The notes below the pieces were generated by a model. That model ran no database searches, was not told where the DNA came from, and worked only from the letters and a program-made list of their open reading frames with translations. Both the position numbers and the translations under genes were made by a program. Positions 40,601-52,300 of a DNA stretch of 64,000 nt are shown here, piece by piece (positions within the stretch are counted from its first letter, which is position 1; the number at the start of each line of letters is the position of its first letter). Source of the stretch: Halictus rubicundus (Eukaryota > Arthropoda > Insecta > Hymenoptera > Halictidae); the NCBI RefSeq assembly GCF_050948215.1, contig NW_027488822.1, positions 62,001-126,000 on the forward strand. The letters are read 5' to 3'.

Positions 40601-43299
40601 GAGGATAGAGGATAGGATAGGATACAGAAAAGGATAGGATTGAGGATAGGATTGGATAGAGGATAGGATAGGGGATTGGATAGGATAGGATACAGGATAG
40701 GCTAGGATAGAGGATAGGATAGAGGATAGGATAGAGGATAGGAAAGATAGAGGATAGGATAGGATAGAGGATAGGATAGGATAGAGGATAGGATAGGATA
40801 GAGGATATGATAGGTTAGAGGATACGATAGGATAGAGGATACAGGATAGGATAGAGGATACAGGATAGGATAGGATACAGGAAAGGATAGGATTGAGGAT
40901 AGGATTGGATAGGGGATATAATAGGATAGAGGATAGGATAGACGATAGGATAGGATAGAGGATAGGGTAGGATAGAGGATAGGACAGGACAGAGGATAGG
41001 ATAGGGGATTTGACAGGATAGAGGATAGGATAGGACAGAGGATAGGATAGGATAGAGGATAGGATAGGACAGAGGATAGGATAGGGGATTTGATACGATA
41101 GAGGATAGGATAGGACAGAGGATTGGATAGGATAGGGGATAGAGGATAGGATAGGATACAGGAAAGGATAGGATTGAGGATAGGATTGGATAGAGGATAG
41201 GATAGGGGATTGGATAGGATAGGATACAGGATAGGCTAGGATAGAGGATAGGATAGAGGATAGGATAGAGGATAGGAAAGGATAGAGGATAGGATAGGAT
41301 AGAGGATAGGATAGGATAGAGGATAGGATAGGATAGAGGATATGATAGGGTAGAGGATACGATAGGATAGAGGTTACAGGATAGGATAGGATACAGGAAA
41401 GGATAGGATTGAGGATAGGATTGGATAGGGGATATAATAGGATAGAGGATAAGATAGACGATAGGATAGGATAGAGGATAGGATAGGATAGAGGATAGGA
41501 TAGGACAGAGGATAGGATAGGGGATTTGATAGGATAGAGGATAGGATAGGACAGAGGATAGGATAGGATAGAGGATAGGATAGGACAGAGGATAGGATAG
41601 GGGATTTGATAGGATAGAGGATAGGATAGGACAGAGGATTGGATAGGATAGAGGATAGAGGATAGGATAGGATACAGGAAAGGATAGGATTGAGGATAGG
41701 ATTGGATAGAGGATAGGATAGGGGATTGGATAGGATAGGGTACAGGATAGGCTAGGATAGAGGATAGGATAGAGGATAGGATAGAGGATAGGAAAGGATA
41801 GAGGATAGGATAGGATAGAGGATAGGATAGGATAGAGGATTGGATAGGATAGAGGATATGATAGGGTAGAGGATACGATCGGATAGAGGATACAGGATAG
41901 GATAGGATACAGGAAAGGATAGGATTGAGGATAGGATTGGATAGGGGATAGGATAGGATAGAGGATAGGATAGGACAAAGGATAGGATAGGGGAATTGAT
42001 AGGATAGAGGATACGATACACGATAGGATAGGATAGAGGATAGGATAGGACAGAGGATTGGATAGGATAGAGGATAGAGGATAGGATAGGATACAGGAAA
42101 GGATAGGATTGAGGATAGGATTGGATAGAGGATAGGATAGGGGATTGGATTGGATAGGATAGAGGATAGGCTAGGATAGAGGATAGGATAGAGGATAGGA
42201 TAGGATAGAGGATTGGATAGGATAGAGGATAGAATAGGATAGAGGATATGATAGGGTAGAGAGGATACGATAGGATAGAGGATACAGGATAGGATAGGAT
42301 ACAGGAAAGGATAGGATTGAGGATAGGATTGGATAGGGGATAGGATAGGATAGAGGATAGGATAGACGATAGGATAGAGGATAGGATAGGACAGAGGATA
42401 GGATAGGGGATTTGATAGGATAGAGGATAGGATAGGACAGAGGATAGGATAGGATAGAGGATAGGATAGGAGAGAGGATAGGATAGGGGATTTGATAGGA
42501 TAGAGGATAGGATAGGACAGAGGATTGGATAGGATAGAGGAGAGAGGATAGGATAGGATACAGGAAAGGATAGGATTGAGGATAGGATTGGATAGGATAG
42601 AGGATAGGATAGGATAGAGGATAGGATAGACGATAGGATAGGATAGAGGATATGATAGGGTAGAGGATACGATAGGATAGAGGATACAGGATAGGATAGA
42701 ATACAGGAAAGGATAGGATTGAGGATAGGATTGGATAGGGGATAGGATAGGATAGAGGATAGGATAGGATAGTGGATAGGATAGGATAGAGGATAGGATA
42801 GGATAGAGGATAGAATAGGATAGAGGATACAGGATAGGATAGGATACAGGAAAGGATAGGATTGAGGATAGGATTGGATAGGGGATAGGATAGGATAGAG
42901 GATAGGATAGACGATAGGATAGAGGATAGGATAGGACAGAGGATAGGATAGGGGATTTGATAGGATAGAGGATAGGATAGGACAGAGGATAGGATAGGAT
43001 AGAGGATAGGATAGGACAGAGGATTGGATAGGGTAGAGGATGGAGGATAGGATAGGATACAGGAAAGGATAGGATTGAGGATAGGATTGGATAGAGGATA
43101 GGATAGGGGATTGGATAGGATAGGATAGAGGATAGGATAGAGGATAGGATAGGATAGAGGATAATACAGGATAGACGATAGGATAGGATAGAGGATAGGA
43201 TAGGATAGAGGATAGAATAGGATAGAGGATTGGATAGAGGATAGGATAGGATAGAGGATAGGTTAGGGGATTTGATAGGATAGAGGATAGGATAGGATA
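37647..43299 (+). repeat. ~5.65-kb higher-order repeat, copy A3
   Basis: Begins at the third marker (37647); the next marker is at 43300. It matches A2 at +8449 bp to about 42.57 kb and then continues with a deletion relative to A2. Confidence 0.75.
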
Positions 43300-43858
43300 G
43301 AGCATAGGATAGACGATAGGATAGGATAGAGGATAGGATAGGATAGAGGATAGGATAGGATAGAGGATAGGATAGGATAGAGGATAGGATAGGATACAGG
43401 AGAGGATAGGATAGAGGATAGGATAGGATAGAGGATAGGATAGGATAGAGGATAGGATAGGATAGAGGATAGGATAGACGATAGGATAGGATAGATGATA
43501 GGATAGACGATAGGATAGGATGGAGGATAGGATAGGATAGAGGATAGGATAAGATAGAGGATAGGATAGAGGAAAGGATGGGATAGAGGATAGGATAGGA
43601 TAGAGGACAGGATAGGATAGAGGAATGGATAGGATACAGGAAAGGATAGGATTGAGGATAGATGATAGGATAGGATAGAGGATAGGATAGGATAGAAGAG
43701 AGGATAGGATAGAGGATAGGATAGGATAGCGGATAGGATAGGATAGACGATAGGATAGGATAGAGGATAGGATAGGATAGAGGATAGGATAGACGATAGG
43801 ATAGGATAGTGGATAGGATGGGATAGAGGATAGGATAGGGGATTGGATAGGATAGGAT

Positions 43859-43870
43859 TGTAACCGTACA
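43859..43870 (+). repeat. Left terminal inverted repeat, TGTAACCGTACA
   Basis: Perfect reverse complement of 45597-45608. The match stops after 12 bp: the next bases are TTCC here and, read inward from the right end, GGTT. Confidence 0.75.
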
Positions 43871-43992
43871 TTCCTCTTTCGACTGCGTTGATTGGATCTT
43901 TCCCTGTCCCGACGACTCAAGGGTTATTTATATTAAGACACGGGGGCCGGTTACTACCCCCAATTCCCTACGCGTGTAAATTCGCGAAGGAG

Positions 43993-44193
43993 ATGGATTC
44001 GTGCCTCCAGGCACTGGAAAGCGGCGAGGTTTGGACGAGACAAATAAAGCTTGTAGACAAATTACTGGTAAAATGGCAGTATATTCCTGGAAGAACTATT
44101 TTTGTTTTGACGAGCAATCTCTCCGGTATGCTCGGAGGTGAGCTATTTGTTTACAGGACGACTCGTGATCTGTCCCGACGTACGGGGCAATAA
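43993..44193 (+). CDS. Small uncertain ORF in the TIR island
   Basis: An ATG at 43993 opens 66 codons ending TAA at 44191-44193; the frame is open upstream to about 43888 without another ATG. The product includes LESGEVWTRQIKLVD and QYIPGRTIFVLTSNLSG, a mixed composition unlike the satellite, but I recognise no family and see no signal peptide or membrane segment. The stop overlaps an AATAAA at 44189-44194. It could be a decayed exon captured by the element, or chance. Confidence 0.2.
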   Translation: MDSCLQALESGEVWTRQIKLVDKLLVKWQYIPGRTIFVLTSNLSGMLGGELFVYRTTRDLSRRTGQ

Positions 44194-44386
44194 ATTCCTC
44201 TATGTCGACGCGCTGAATACCGCGGAACGGTAATCCGTACCGAGTTCTCGCAACACGTAAACACGCAATGTACGCCGTGTTACGACGCACGCAGTTCGCT
44301 CGCTTTGCCTCTACACCTGGTTCTTTTTTATAAACGATTCTAACGATTTGAATGTGTATCGCGCCTCACTATATGCGAATTCGTGA

Positions 44387-44644
44387 CCTGTCTAACCAAC
44401 CGTGCACTCGGCCGCGAAAGCGTACGAGTAGTCCGGTTGGAGACACACACTAAAAACCCCTGGCACTCCACGCGACCGAGGAGTTTACTCTTCAGCACGA
44501 TACGTGGCCTCCGAGCAATCTCCGTATCGGTAGCGGCAGAATGACAAGAATTGTGCACAGTCCGCTCGCTCTAATCCGACCCGTGTGCCTGACGCAGTGA
44601 CGGTTGAACGACTCGTTTCGACCTCGTAACCGATCGAAGGCGAA
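44387..44644 (+). repeat. 258-bp tandem unit, copy 1
   Basis: First of three units. It starts at CCTGTCTAACC and contains GGAGACACACACTAAAAACC at 44439, the conserved core CTCTTCAGCACGATACGTGG, and TAGCGGCAGAATGA. A degenerate earlier copy is possible: GAGCAATCTCTCCGG near 44115 and ACGACGCAC near 44282 resemble parts of the unit. Confidence 0.85.
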
Positions 44645-44903
44645 CCCGTCAGACCACCCAAGTATTTGGCCGAATTCTCGTACAAATAGCCCAAGTGGAG
44701 ACACACACTAAAAACCCCTGGCACTCCACGCAACTAAGAAGTTTACTCTTCAGCACGATGCGTGGCCTCCGAGCAATCTCCGTGTAAGTAGCGGCAGAAT
44801 GACAAGGATTGTGCAAGGTTCGGTCGTATCGAATCGACCCGAAGGGAAATTGTGAGTTCGTTCGAACAATCCGTATGCGTACGACGCACTGCACGATTGT
44901 GGA
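44645..44903 (+). repeat. 259-bp tandem unit, copy 2
   Basis: Starts at CCCGTCAGACC; GGAGACACACACTAAAAACC recurs at 44697, 258 bp after copy 1. The stretch from there through the CTCTTCAGCACGAT core is nearly identical to copy 1, whereas the last ~90 bp of the unit have diverged strongly. Confidence 0.85.
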
Positions 44904-45075
44904 CTTGTCAGACCGTCCATACACTCGTCCGAATACTCGTACGAGTGGTCTGGATGGAGACGCACAACAAGCCGTAGGTCACGCCACGCTACCAAGGACT
45001 ACGCTCTTCAGCACGATACGTGGCCTCCGAACGTCTTCCTTGTTGATAGCGGCAGAATGATCACGACCATGCAAA
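44904..45075 (+). repeat. 258-bp tandem unit, copy 3 (truncated, diverged)
   Basis: Starts at CTTGTCAGACC; GGAGACGCACAACAAGCC at 44956 replaces the ACACACTAAAAACC stretch. The core CTCTTCAGCACGATACGTGG and GCGGCAGAATGA are kept. Similarity ends near 45075, about 85 bp short of a full unit. Confidence 0.75.
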
Positions 45076-45275
45076 TCCCACCGAAGCAGTGCTGGGCATT
45101 TCGAACGAGAACCACGAAAATTACGATGACGAAGTGTCCACTCGGTACCACGATTACGACGAAAGATTTATGAATTTTAAATTACCCGTGATAATTCCAC
45201 AGAACACAAACTGCGTCTTAATGGTCGGCAATGCCACAGCGCAGTTTGCACCTGTGACTCCTCGGTTTGAGGCGC
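45076..45275. other. Unassigned part of the TIR island
   Basis: An AT-richer stretch between the tandem units and the structured region. A + frame is open from about 45059 to 45292 with its only in-frame ATG at 45170; the product (NYDDEVSTRYHDYDERF and on) is not recognised. I see no convincing gene. Confidence 0.4.
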
Positions 45276-45345
45276 GTACGTGTCGAGGATAGAACAGTCG
45301 GTTTGCCTGTTCTATCGGGTCGGTTTTGACCCCTCGATCGCGTAC
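45276..45345 (+). other. Three-way-junction inverted repeat
   Basis: The outer stem pairs 45276-45287 with 45333-45345, 12 pairs with one T-G wobble and one bulged T at 45338. It encloses hairpin 1, GATAGAACAG (45288-45297) / CTGTTCTATC (45307-45316), 10 perfect pairs with a 9-nt loop. Hairpin 2 follows, GGGTC (45317-45321) / GACCC (45328-45332), with a 6-nt loop. The three helices meet with no unpaired base between them. It could form as an RNA fold or as extruded DNA; no known RNA family is recognised. Confidence 0.7.
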
Positions 45346-45421
45346 CGTGTTTCGCCGACGGGACACTTCGCGAGACGCGTGCGGCTAGAACCGCTCCCAG
45401 ATGTAGAGTGATCTATCTGCG

Positions 45422-45470
45422 GCACGCATCGACCTCCTTCGATCGGTATCGAGTGGGGATCGATGCGTGC
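45422..45470 (+). other. Long hairpin near the right end of the island
   Basis: GCACGCATCGA (45422-45432) and TCGATGCGTGC (45460-45470) are perfect 11-bp inverted repeats. Inside, CC-x-C pairs with G-x-GG, and TCGAT (45439-45443) pairs with ATCGA (45448-45452) around a 4-nt loop, giving a nearly continuous hairpin of 49 nt. Its role is unknown. Confidence 0.65.
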
Positions 45471-45596
45471 GCATTGCGACAAGTGTCGCGATATCTCGCG
45501 GTCCTTTTCTCCGTCAGAACTCGCGGGTTACGTCACGGAGCGTTATGGTGGGGTCGACATCGACGTTCAATCTATGGGGTGTATCAATATGCAACC

Positions 45597-45608
45597 TGTA
45601 CGGTTACA
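45597..45608 (-). repeat. Right terminal inverted repeat, TGTACGGTTACA
   Basis: Reverse complement of 43859-43870 and directly followed by satellite sequence starting GGATAGAGG. Confidence 0.75.
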
Positions 45609-45660
45609 GGATAGAGGATAGGCTAGGATAGAGGATAGGATAGGATAGCGGATAGGATAG

Positions 45661-48600
45661 GATAGACGATAGGATAGGATAGGATAGAGGATAGGATAGA
45701 CGATAGGATAGTATAGTGGATAGGATAGGATAGAGGATAGGATAGGGGATTGGATAGGATAGGATAGAGGATAGGCTAGGATAGAGGATAGGATAGAGGA
45801 TATTAAAGGATAGAGGATAGGATATGATAGAGGATAGGATAGGGTAGAGGATAGGATAGGATAGAGGATATGATAGGGTAGAGGATACGATAGGATAGAG
45901 GATACAGGATAGGATAGGATACAGGAAAGGATAGGATTGAGGATAGGATTGGATAGGGGATAGGATAGGATAGAGGATAGGATAGACGATAGGATAGGAT
46001 AGAGGATTGCATAGGATAGAGTATAGAGGATAGGATAGGATACAGGAAAGGATAGGATTGAGGATAGGATTGGATGCAGGATAGGATAGGATAGAGGATA
46101 GGATAGGACAGAGGATAGGATAGGGGATTTCATAGCGTAGAGGATAGGATAGGATAGAAGATAGGATACACGATAGGATAGGATAGAGGATAGGATAGGA
46201 CAGAGGATTGGATAGGATAGAGGATAGAGGATAGGATAGGATACAGGAAAGGATAGGATTGAGGATAGGATTGGATAGAGGATAGGATAGGGGATTGGAT
46301 AGGCTGGGATAGAGGATAGGAAACGATAGAGGATAGGATAGGATAGAGGATAGGATAGGATAGAGGATAGGATAGGATAGAGGATATGATAGGGTACAGG
46401 ATACGATAGGATACAGGATACAGGATAGGATAGGATACAGGAAAGGATAGGATTGAGGATATGATAGGGTAGAGGATACGATAGGATAGAGGATACAGGA
46501 TAGGATAGGATACAGGAAAGGATAGGATTGAGGATAGGATTGGATAGGGGATAGGATAGGATAGAGGATAGGATAGACGATAGGATAGGATAGAGGATAG
46601 GATAGGATAGAGGATAGGATAGGATAGAGGATAGGATAGGATAGACGATAGGATAGGATAGAGGATAGGATAGGATAGAGGATTGGATAGGATAGAGGAT
46701 AGGATAGGATAGAGGATAGGGTAGGATAGAGGATAGGATAGGATACAGGATAGGATAGGATAGAGGATAGGATAGAGAATAGGGTAGGATAGAGAATAGG
46801 AACGGATAGATGATATTATAGGATAGAGGATATGATATGACAGAGTATACGATATCATAGAGGGTAGGATAGTACAGACGATAGGATAGGGGATTTGATA
46901 GGATAGAGGATAGAATAGGATAGAAGATAGGATAGGATAGACGATAGGATAGGATAGAGGATAGGATAGGATAGAAGATAGGATAGAGGATAGGTTAGGG
47001 GATTTGATAGGATAGAGGATAGGATAGGATAGAGCATAGGATAGACGATAGGATAGGATAGAGGATAGGATAGGATAGAGGATAGGATAGGATAGAGGAT
47101 AGGATAGGATACAGGAGAGGATAGGATAGAGGATAGGATAGGATAGAGGATAGGATAGGATAGAGGATAGGATAGGATAGAGGATAGGATAGACGATAGG
47201 ATAGGATAGATGATAGGATAGACGATAGGATAGGATGGAGGATAGGATAGGATAGAGGATAGGATAAGATAGAAGATAGGATAGGGGATTTGATAGGATA
47301 GAGGATCGGATAGGATAGAAGATAGGATAGGATAGAGGATAGGATAGGATAGAGGATAGGATAGAGGAAAGGATGGGATAGAGGATAGGATAGGATAGAG
47401 GACAGGATAGGATAGAGGATAGGATAGACGATAGGATAGGATAGAGGATTGCATAGGATAGAGTATAGAGGATAGGATAGGATACAGGAAAGGATAGGAT
47501 TGAGGATAGGATTGGATGCAGGATAGGATAGGATAGAGGATAGGATAGGACAGAGGATAGGATAGGGGATTTCATAGCGTAGAGGATAGGATAGGATAGA
47601 AGATAGGATACACGATAGGATAGGATAGAGGATAGGATAGGACAGAGGATTGGATAGGATAGAGGATAGAGGATAGGATAGGATACAGGAAAGGATAGGA
47701 TTGAGGATAGGATTGGATAGAGGATAGGATAGGGGATTGGATAGGCTGGGATAGAGGATAGGAAACGATAGAGGATAGGATAGGATAGAGGATAGGATAG
47801 GATAGAGGATAGGATAGGATAGAGGATATGATAGGGTACAGGATACGATAGGATACAGGATACAGGATAGGATAGGATACAGGAAAGGATAGGATTGAGG
47901 ATATGATAGGGTAGAGGATACGATAGGATAGAGGATACAGGATAGGATAGGATACAGGAAAGGATAGGATTGAGGATAGGATTGGATAGGGGATAGGATA
48001 GGATAGAGGATAGGATAGACGATAGGATAGGATAGAGGATAGGATAGGATAGAGGATAGGATAGGATAGAGGATAGGATAGGATAGACGATAGGATAGGA
48101 TAGAGGATAGGATAGGATAGAGGATTGGATAGGATAGAGGATAGGATAGGATAGAGGATAGGGTAGGATAGAGGATAGGATAGGATACAGGATAGGATAG
48201 GATAGAGGATAGGATAGAGAATAGGGTAGGATAGAGAATAGGAACGGATAGATGATATTATAGGATAGAGGATATGATATGACAGAGTATACGATATCAT
48301 AGAGGGTAGGATAGTACAGACGATAGGATAGGGGATTTGATAGGATAGAGGATAGAATAGGATAGAAGATAGGATAGGATAGACGATAGGATAGGATAGA
48401 GGATAGGATAGGATAGAAGATAGGATAGAGGATAGGTTAGGGGATTTGATAGGATAGAGGATAGGATAGGATAGAGCATAGGATAGACGATAGGATAGGA
48501 TAGAGGATAGGATAGGATAGAGGATAGGATAGGATAGAGGATAGGATAGGATACAGGAGAGGATAGGATAGAGGATAGGATAGGATAGAGGATAGGATAG

Positions 48601-49392
48601 GATAGAGGATAGGATAGGATAGAGGATAGGATAGACGATAGGATAGGATAGATGATAGGATAGACGATAGGATAGGATGGAGGATAGGATAGGATAGAGG
48701 ATAGGATAAGATAGAAGATAGGATAGGGGATTTGATAGGATAGAGGATCGGATAGGATAGAAGATAGGATAGGATAGAGGATAGGATAGGATAGAGGATA
48801 GGATAGAGGAAAGGATGGGATAGAGGATAGGATAGGATAGAGGACAGGATAGGATAGAGGAATGGATAGGATACAGGAAAGGATAGGATTGAGGATAGAT
48901 GATAGGATAGGATAGAGGATAGGATAGGATAGAGGATAGGATAGGGGATTTGATAGGATAGAGGATCGGATAGGATAGAAGATAGGATAGGATAGAGGAT
49001 AGGATATTATAGAGGATAGGATAGAGGATAGGATAGGACAGAGGATTGGATAGGATAGAGGATAGAGGATAGGATAGGATACAGGAAAGGATAGGATTGA
49101 GGATAGGATAGGATAGGGGATAGGATAGGATAGAGGATAGGATATTACAGAGGATAGGATAGGGGATTTGATAGGATAGAGGATACGATACACGATAGGA
49201 TAGGATAGAGGATAGGATAGGACAGAGGATTGGATAGTATAGAGGATAGAGGATAGGATAGGATACAGGAAAGGATAGGATTGAGGATAGGATTGGATAG
49301 GGGATAGGATAGGATAGAGGATAGGATAGACGATAGGATAGGATAGAGGATAGGATAGGATAGAGGATAGGATAGGATAGAGGATAGGATAG
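45661..49392 (+). repeat. 3732-bp higher-order repeat, copy 1
   Basis: Starts about 50 bp after the TIR island. All internal markers recur at +3732 bp: translated stretch 46130-47575 is identical to 49862-51307 over 481 residues. Within the unit a shorter 1442-bp offset is also seen (marker GAGCATAGGATAGACG at 47032 and 48474). Confidence 0.8.
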
Positions 49393-52300
49393 GATAGACG
49401 ATAGGATAGGATAGGATAGAGGATAGGATAGACGATAGGATAGTATAGTGGATAGGATAGGATAGAGGATAGGATAGGGGATTGGATAGGATAGGATAGA
49501 GGATAGGCTAGGATAGAGGATAGGATAGAGGATATTAAAGGATAGAGGATAGGATATGATAGAGGATAGGATAGGGTAGAGGATAGGATAGGATAGAGGA
49601 TATGATAGGGTAGAGGATACGATAGGATAGAGGATACAGGATAGGATAGGATACAGGAAAGGATAGGATTGAGGATAGGATTGGATAGGGGATAGGATAG
49701 GATAGAGGATAGGATAGACGATAGGATAGGATAGAGGATTGCATAGGATAGAGTATAGAGGATAGGATAGGATACAGGAAAGGATAGGATTGAGGATAGG
49801 ATTGGATGCAGGATAGGATAGGATAGAGGATAGGATAGGACAGAGGATAGGATAGGGGATTTCATAGCGTAGAGGATAGGATAGGATAGAAGATAGGATA
49901 CACGATAGGATAGGATAGAGGATAGGATAGGACAGAGGATTGGATAGGATAGAGGATAGAGGATAGGATAGGATACAGGAAAGGATAGGATTGAGGATAG
50001 GATTGGATAGAGGATAGGATAGGGGATTGGATAGGCTGGGATAGAGGATAGGAAACGATAGAGGATAGGATAGGATAGAGGATAGGATAGGATAGAGGAT
50101 AGGATAGGATAGAGGATATGATAGGGTACAGGATACGATAGGATACAGGATACAGGATAGGATAGGATACAGGAAAGGATAGGATTGAGGATATGATAGG
50201 GTAGAGGATACGATAGGATAGAGGATACAGGATAGGATAGGATACAGGAAAGGATAGGATTGAGGATAGGATTGGATAGGGGATAGGATAGGATAGAGGA
50301 TAGGATAGACGATAGGATAGGATAGAGGATAGGATAGGATAGAGGATAGGATAGGATAGAGGATAGGATAGGATAGACGATAGGATAGGATAGAGGATAG
50401 GATAGGATAGAGGATTGGATAGGATAGAGGATAGGATAGGATAGAGGATAGGGTAGGATAGAGGATAGGATAGGATACAGGATAGGATAGGATAGAGGAT
50501 AGGATAGAGAATAGGGTAGGATAGAGAATAGGAACGGATAGATGATATTATAGGATAGAGGATATGATATGACAGAGTATACGATATCATAGAGGGTAGG
50601 ATAGTACAGACGATAGGATAGGGGATTTGATAGGATAGAGGATAGAATAGGATAGAAGATAGGATAGGATAGACGATAGGATAGGATAGAGGATAGGATA
50701 GGATAGAAGATAGGATAGAGGATAGGTTAGGGGATTTGATAGGATAGAGGATAGGATAGGATAGAGCATAGGATAGACGATAGGATAGGATAGAGGATAG
50801 GATAGGATAGAGGATAGGATAGGATAGAGGATAGGATAGGATACAGGAGAGGATAGGATAGAGGATAGGATAGGATAGAGGATAGGATAGGATAGAGGAT
50901 AGGATAGGATAGAGGATAGGATAGACGATAGGATAGGATAGATGATAGGATAGACGATAGGATAGGATGGAGGATAGGATAGGATAGAGGATAGGATAAG
51001 ATAGAAGATAGGATAGGGGATTTGATAGGATAGAGGATCGGATAGGATAGAAGATAGGATAGGATAGAGGATAGGATAGGATAGAGGATAGGATAGAGGA
51101 AAGGATGGGATAGAGGATAGGATAGGATAGAGGACAGGATAGGATAGAGGATAGGATAGACGATAGGATAGGATAGAGGATTGCATAGGATAGAGTATAG
51201 AGGATAGGATAGGATACAGGAAAGGATAGGATTGAGGATAGGATTGGATGCAGGATAGGATAGGATAGAGGATAGGATAGGACAGAGGATAGGATAGGGG
51301 ATTTCATAGCGTAGAGGATAGGATAGGATAGAAGATAGGATACACGATAGGATAGGATAGAGGATAGGATAGGACAGAGGATTGGATAGGATAGAGGATA
51401 GAGGATAGGATAGGATACAGGAAAGGATAGGATTGAGGATAGGATTGGATAGAGGATAGGATAGGGGATTGGATAGGCTGGGATAGAGGATAGGAAACGA
51501 TAGAGGATAGGATAGGATAGAGGATAGGATAGGATAGAGGATAGGATAGGATAGAGGATATGATAGGGTACAGGATACGATAGGATACAGGATACAGGAT
51601 AGGATAGGATACAGGAAAGGATAGGATTGAGGATATGATAGGGTAGAGGATACGATAGGATAGAGGATACAGGATAGGATAGGATACAGGAAAGGATAGG
51701 ATTGAGGATAGGATTGGATAGGGGATAGGATAGGATAGAGGATAGGATAGACGATAGGATAGGATAGAGGATAGGATAGGATAGAGGATAGGATAGGATA
51801 GAGGATAGGATAGGATAGACGATAGGATAGGATAGAGGATAGGATAGGATAGAGGATTGGATAGGATAGAGGATAGGATAGGATAGAGGATAGGGTAGGA
51901 TAGAGGATAGGATAGGATACAGGATAGGATAGGATAGAGGATAGGATAGAGAATAGGGTAGGATAGAGAATAGGAACGGATAGATGATATTATAGGATAG
52001 AGGATATGATATGACAGAGTATACGATATCATAGAGGGTAGGATAGTACAGACGATAGGATAGGGGATTTGATAGGATAGAGGATAGAATAGGATAGAAG
52101 ATAGGATAGGATAGACGATAGGATAGGATAGAGGATAGGATAGGATAGAAGATAGGATAGAGGATAGGTTAGGGGATTTGATAGGATAGAGGATAGGATA
52201 GGATAGAGCATAGGATAGACGATAGGATAGGATAGAGGATAGGATAGGATAGAGGATAGGATAGGATACAGGAGAGGATAGGATAGAGGATAGGATAGGA

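Larger units (their letters stand above)
8761..43858 (+). repeat. 17-bp satellite array, block 2 (35 kb)
   Basis: Same unit and polarity as block 1, continuous for about 35 kb. Variant units occur in fixed order and recur as larger modules, which shows higher-order structure; the main duplicated segments are listed separately. A divergent marker, GAGTGTACGATATTATAGAG, occurs at 26729, 31711, 35178 and 40160. I see no gene, no strand inversion of the array and no other non-satellite island in this block. Confidence 0.97.
43859..45608. mobile_element. Unclassified TIR-bounded island (candidate non-autonomous transposon)
   Basis: A 1750-bp non-satellite segment inside the array. Its ends are perfect 12-bp inverted repeats, TGTAACCGTACA at 43859-43870 and TGTACGGTTACA at 45597-45608. 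GGAT flanks it on both sides (43855-43858 and 45609-45612), a possible 4-bp target-site duplication that could also be chance in this satellite. No transposase, integrase or reverse transcriptase motif is visible. Inside are three ~258-bp tandem units and two strong hairpins near the right end. TGT...ACA ends with 4-bp duplications are made by retroviral-type integrases, so a long solo LTR or a Ginger-like DNA element are both possible; neither can be settled from this window. Confidence 0.65.

Noticed and set aside
44820..44845. Possible Pol III B-box or tRNA-derived sequence (GGTTCGG...TCGAATCG)
   Set aside because: The spacing does not match GGTTCGANNCC, and no A-box or cloverleaf is found upstream.
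44485..44924. Minus-strand frames sharing the peptide TEIARRPRIVLKSKLL
   Set aside because: The similarity reflects the 258-bp DNA repeat; frames are short, overlap each other and lack any known motif.
43859..45608. Tc1/mariner or piggyBac assignment of the TIR island
   Set aside because: The flanks are not TA or TTAA outside the inverted repeat, and no DDE/D transposase motif is present.
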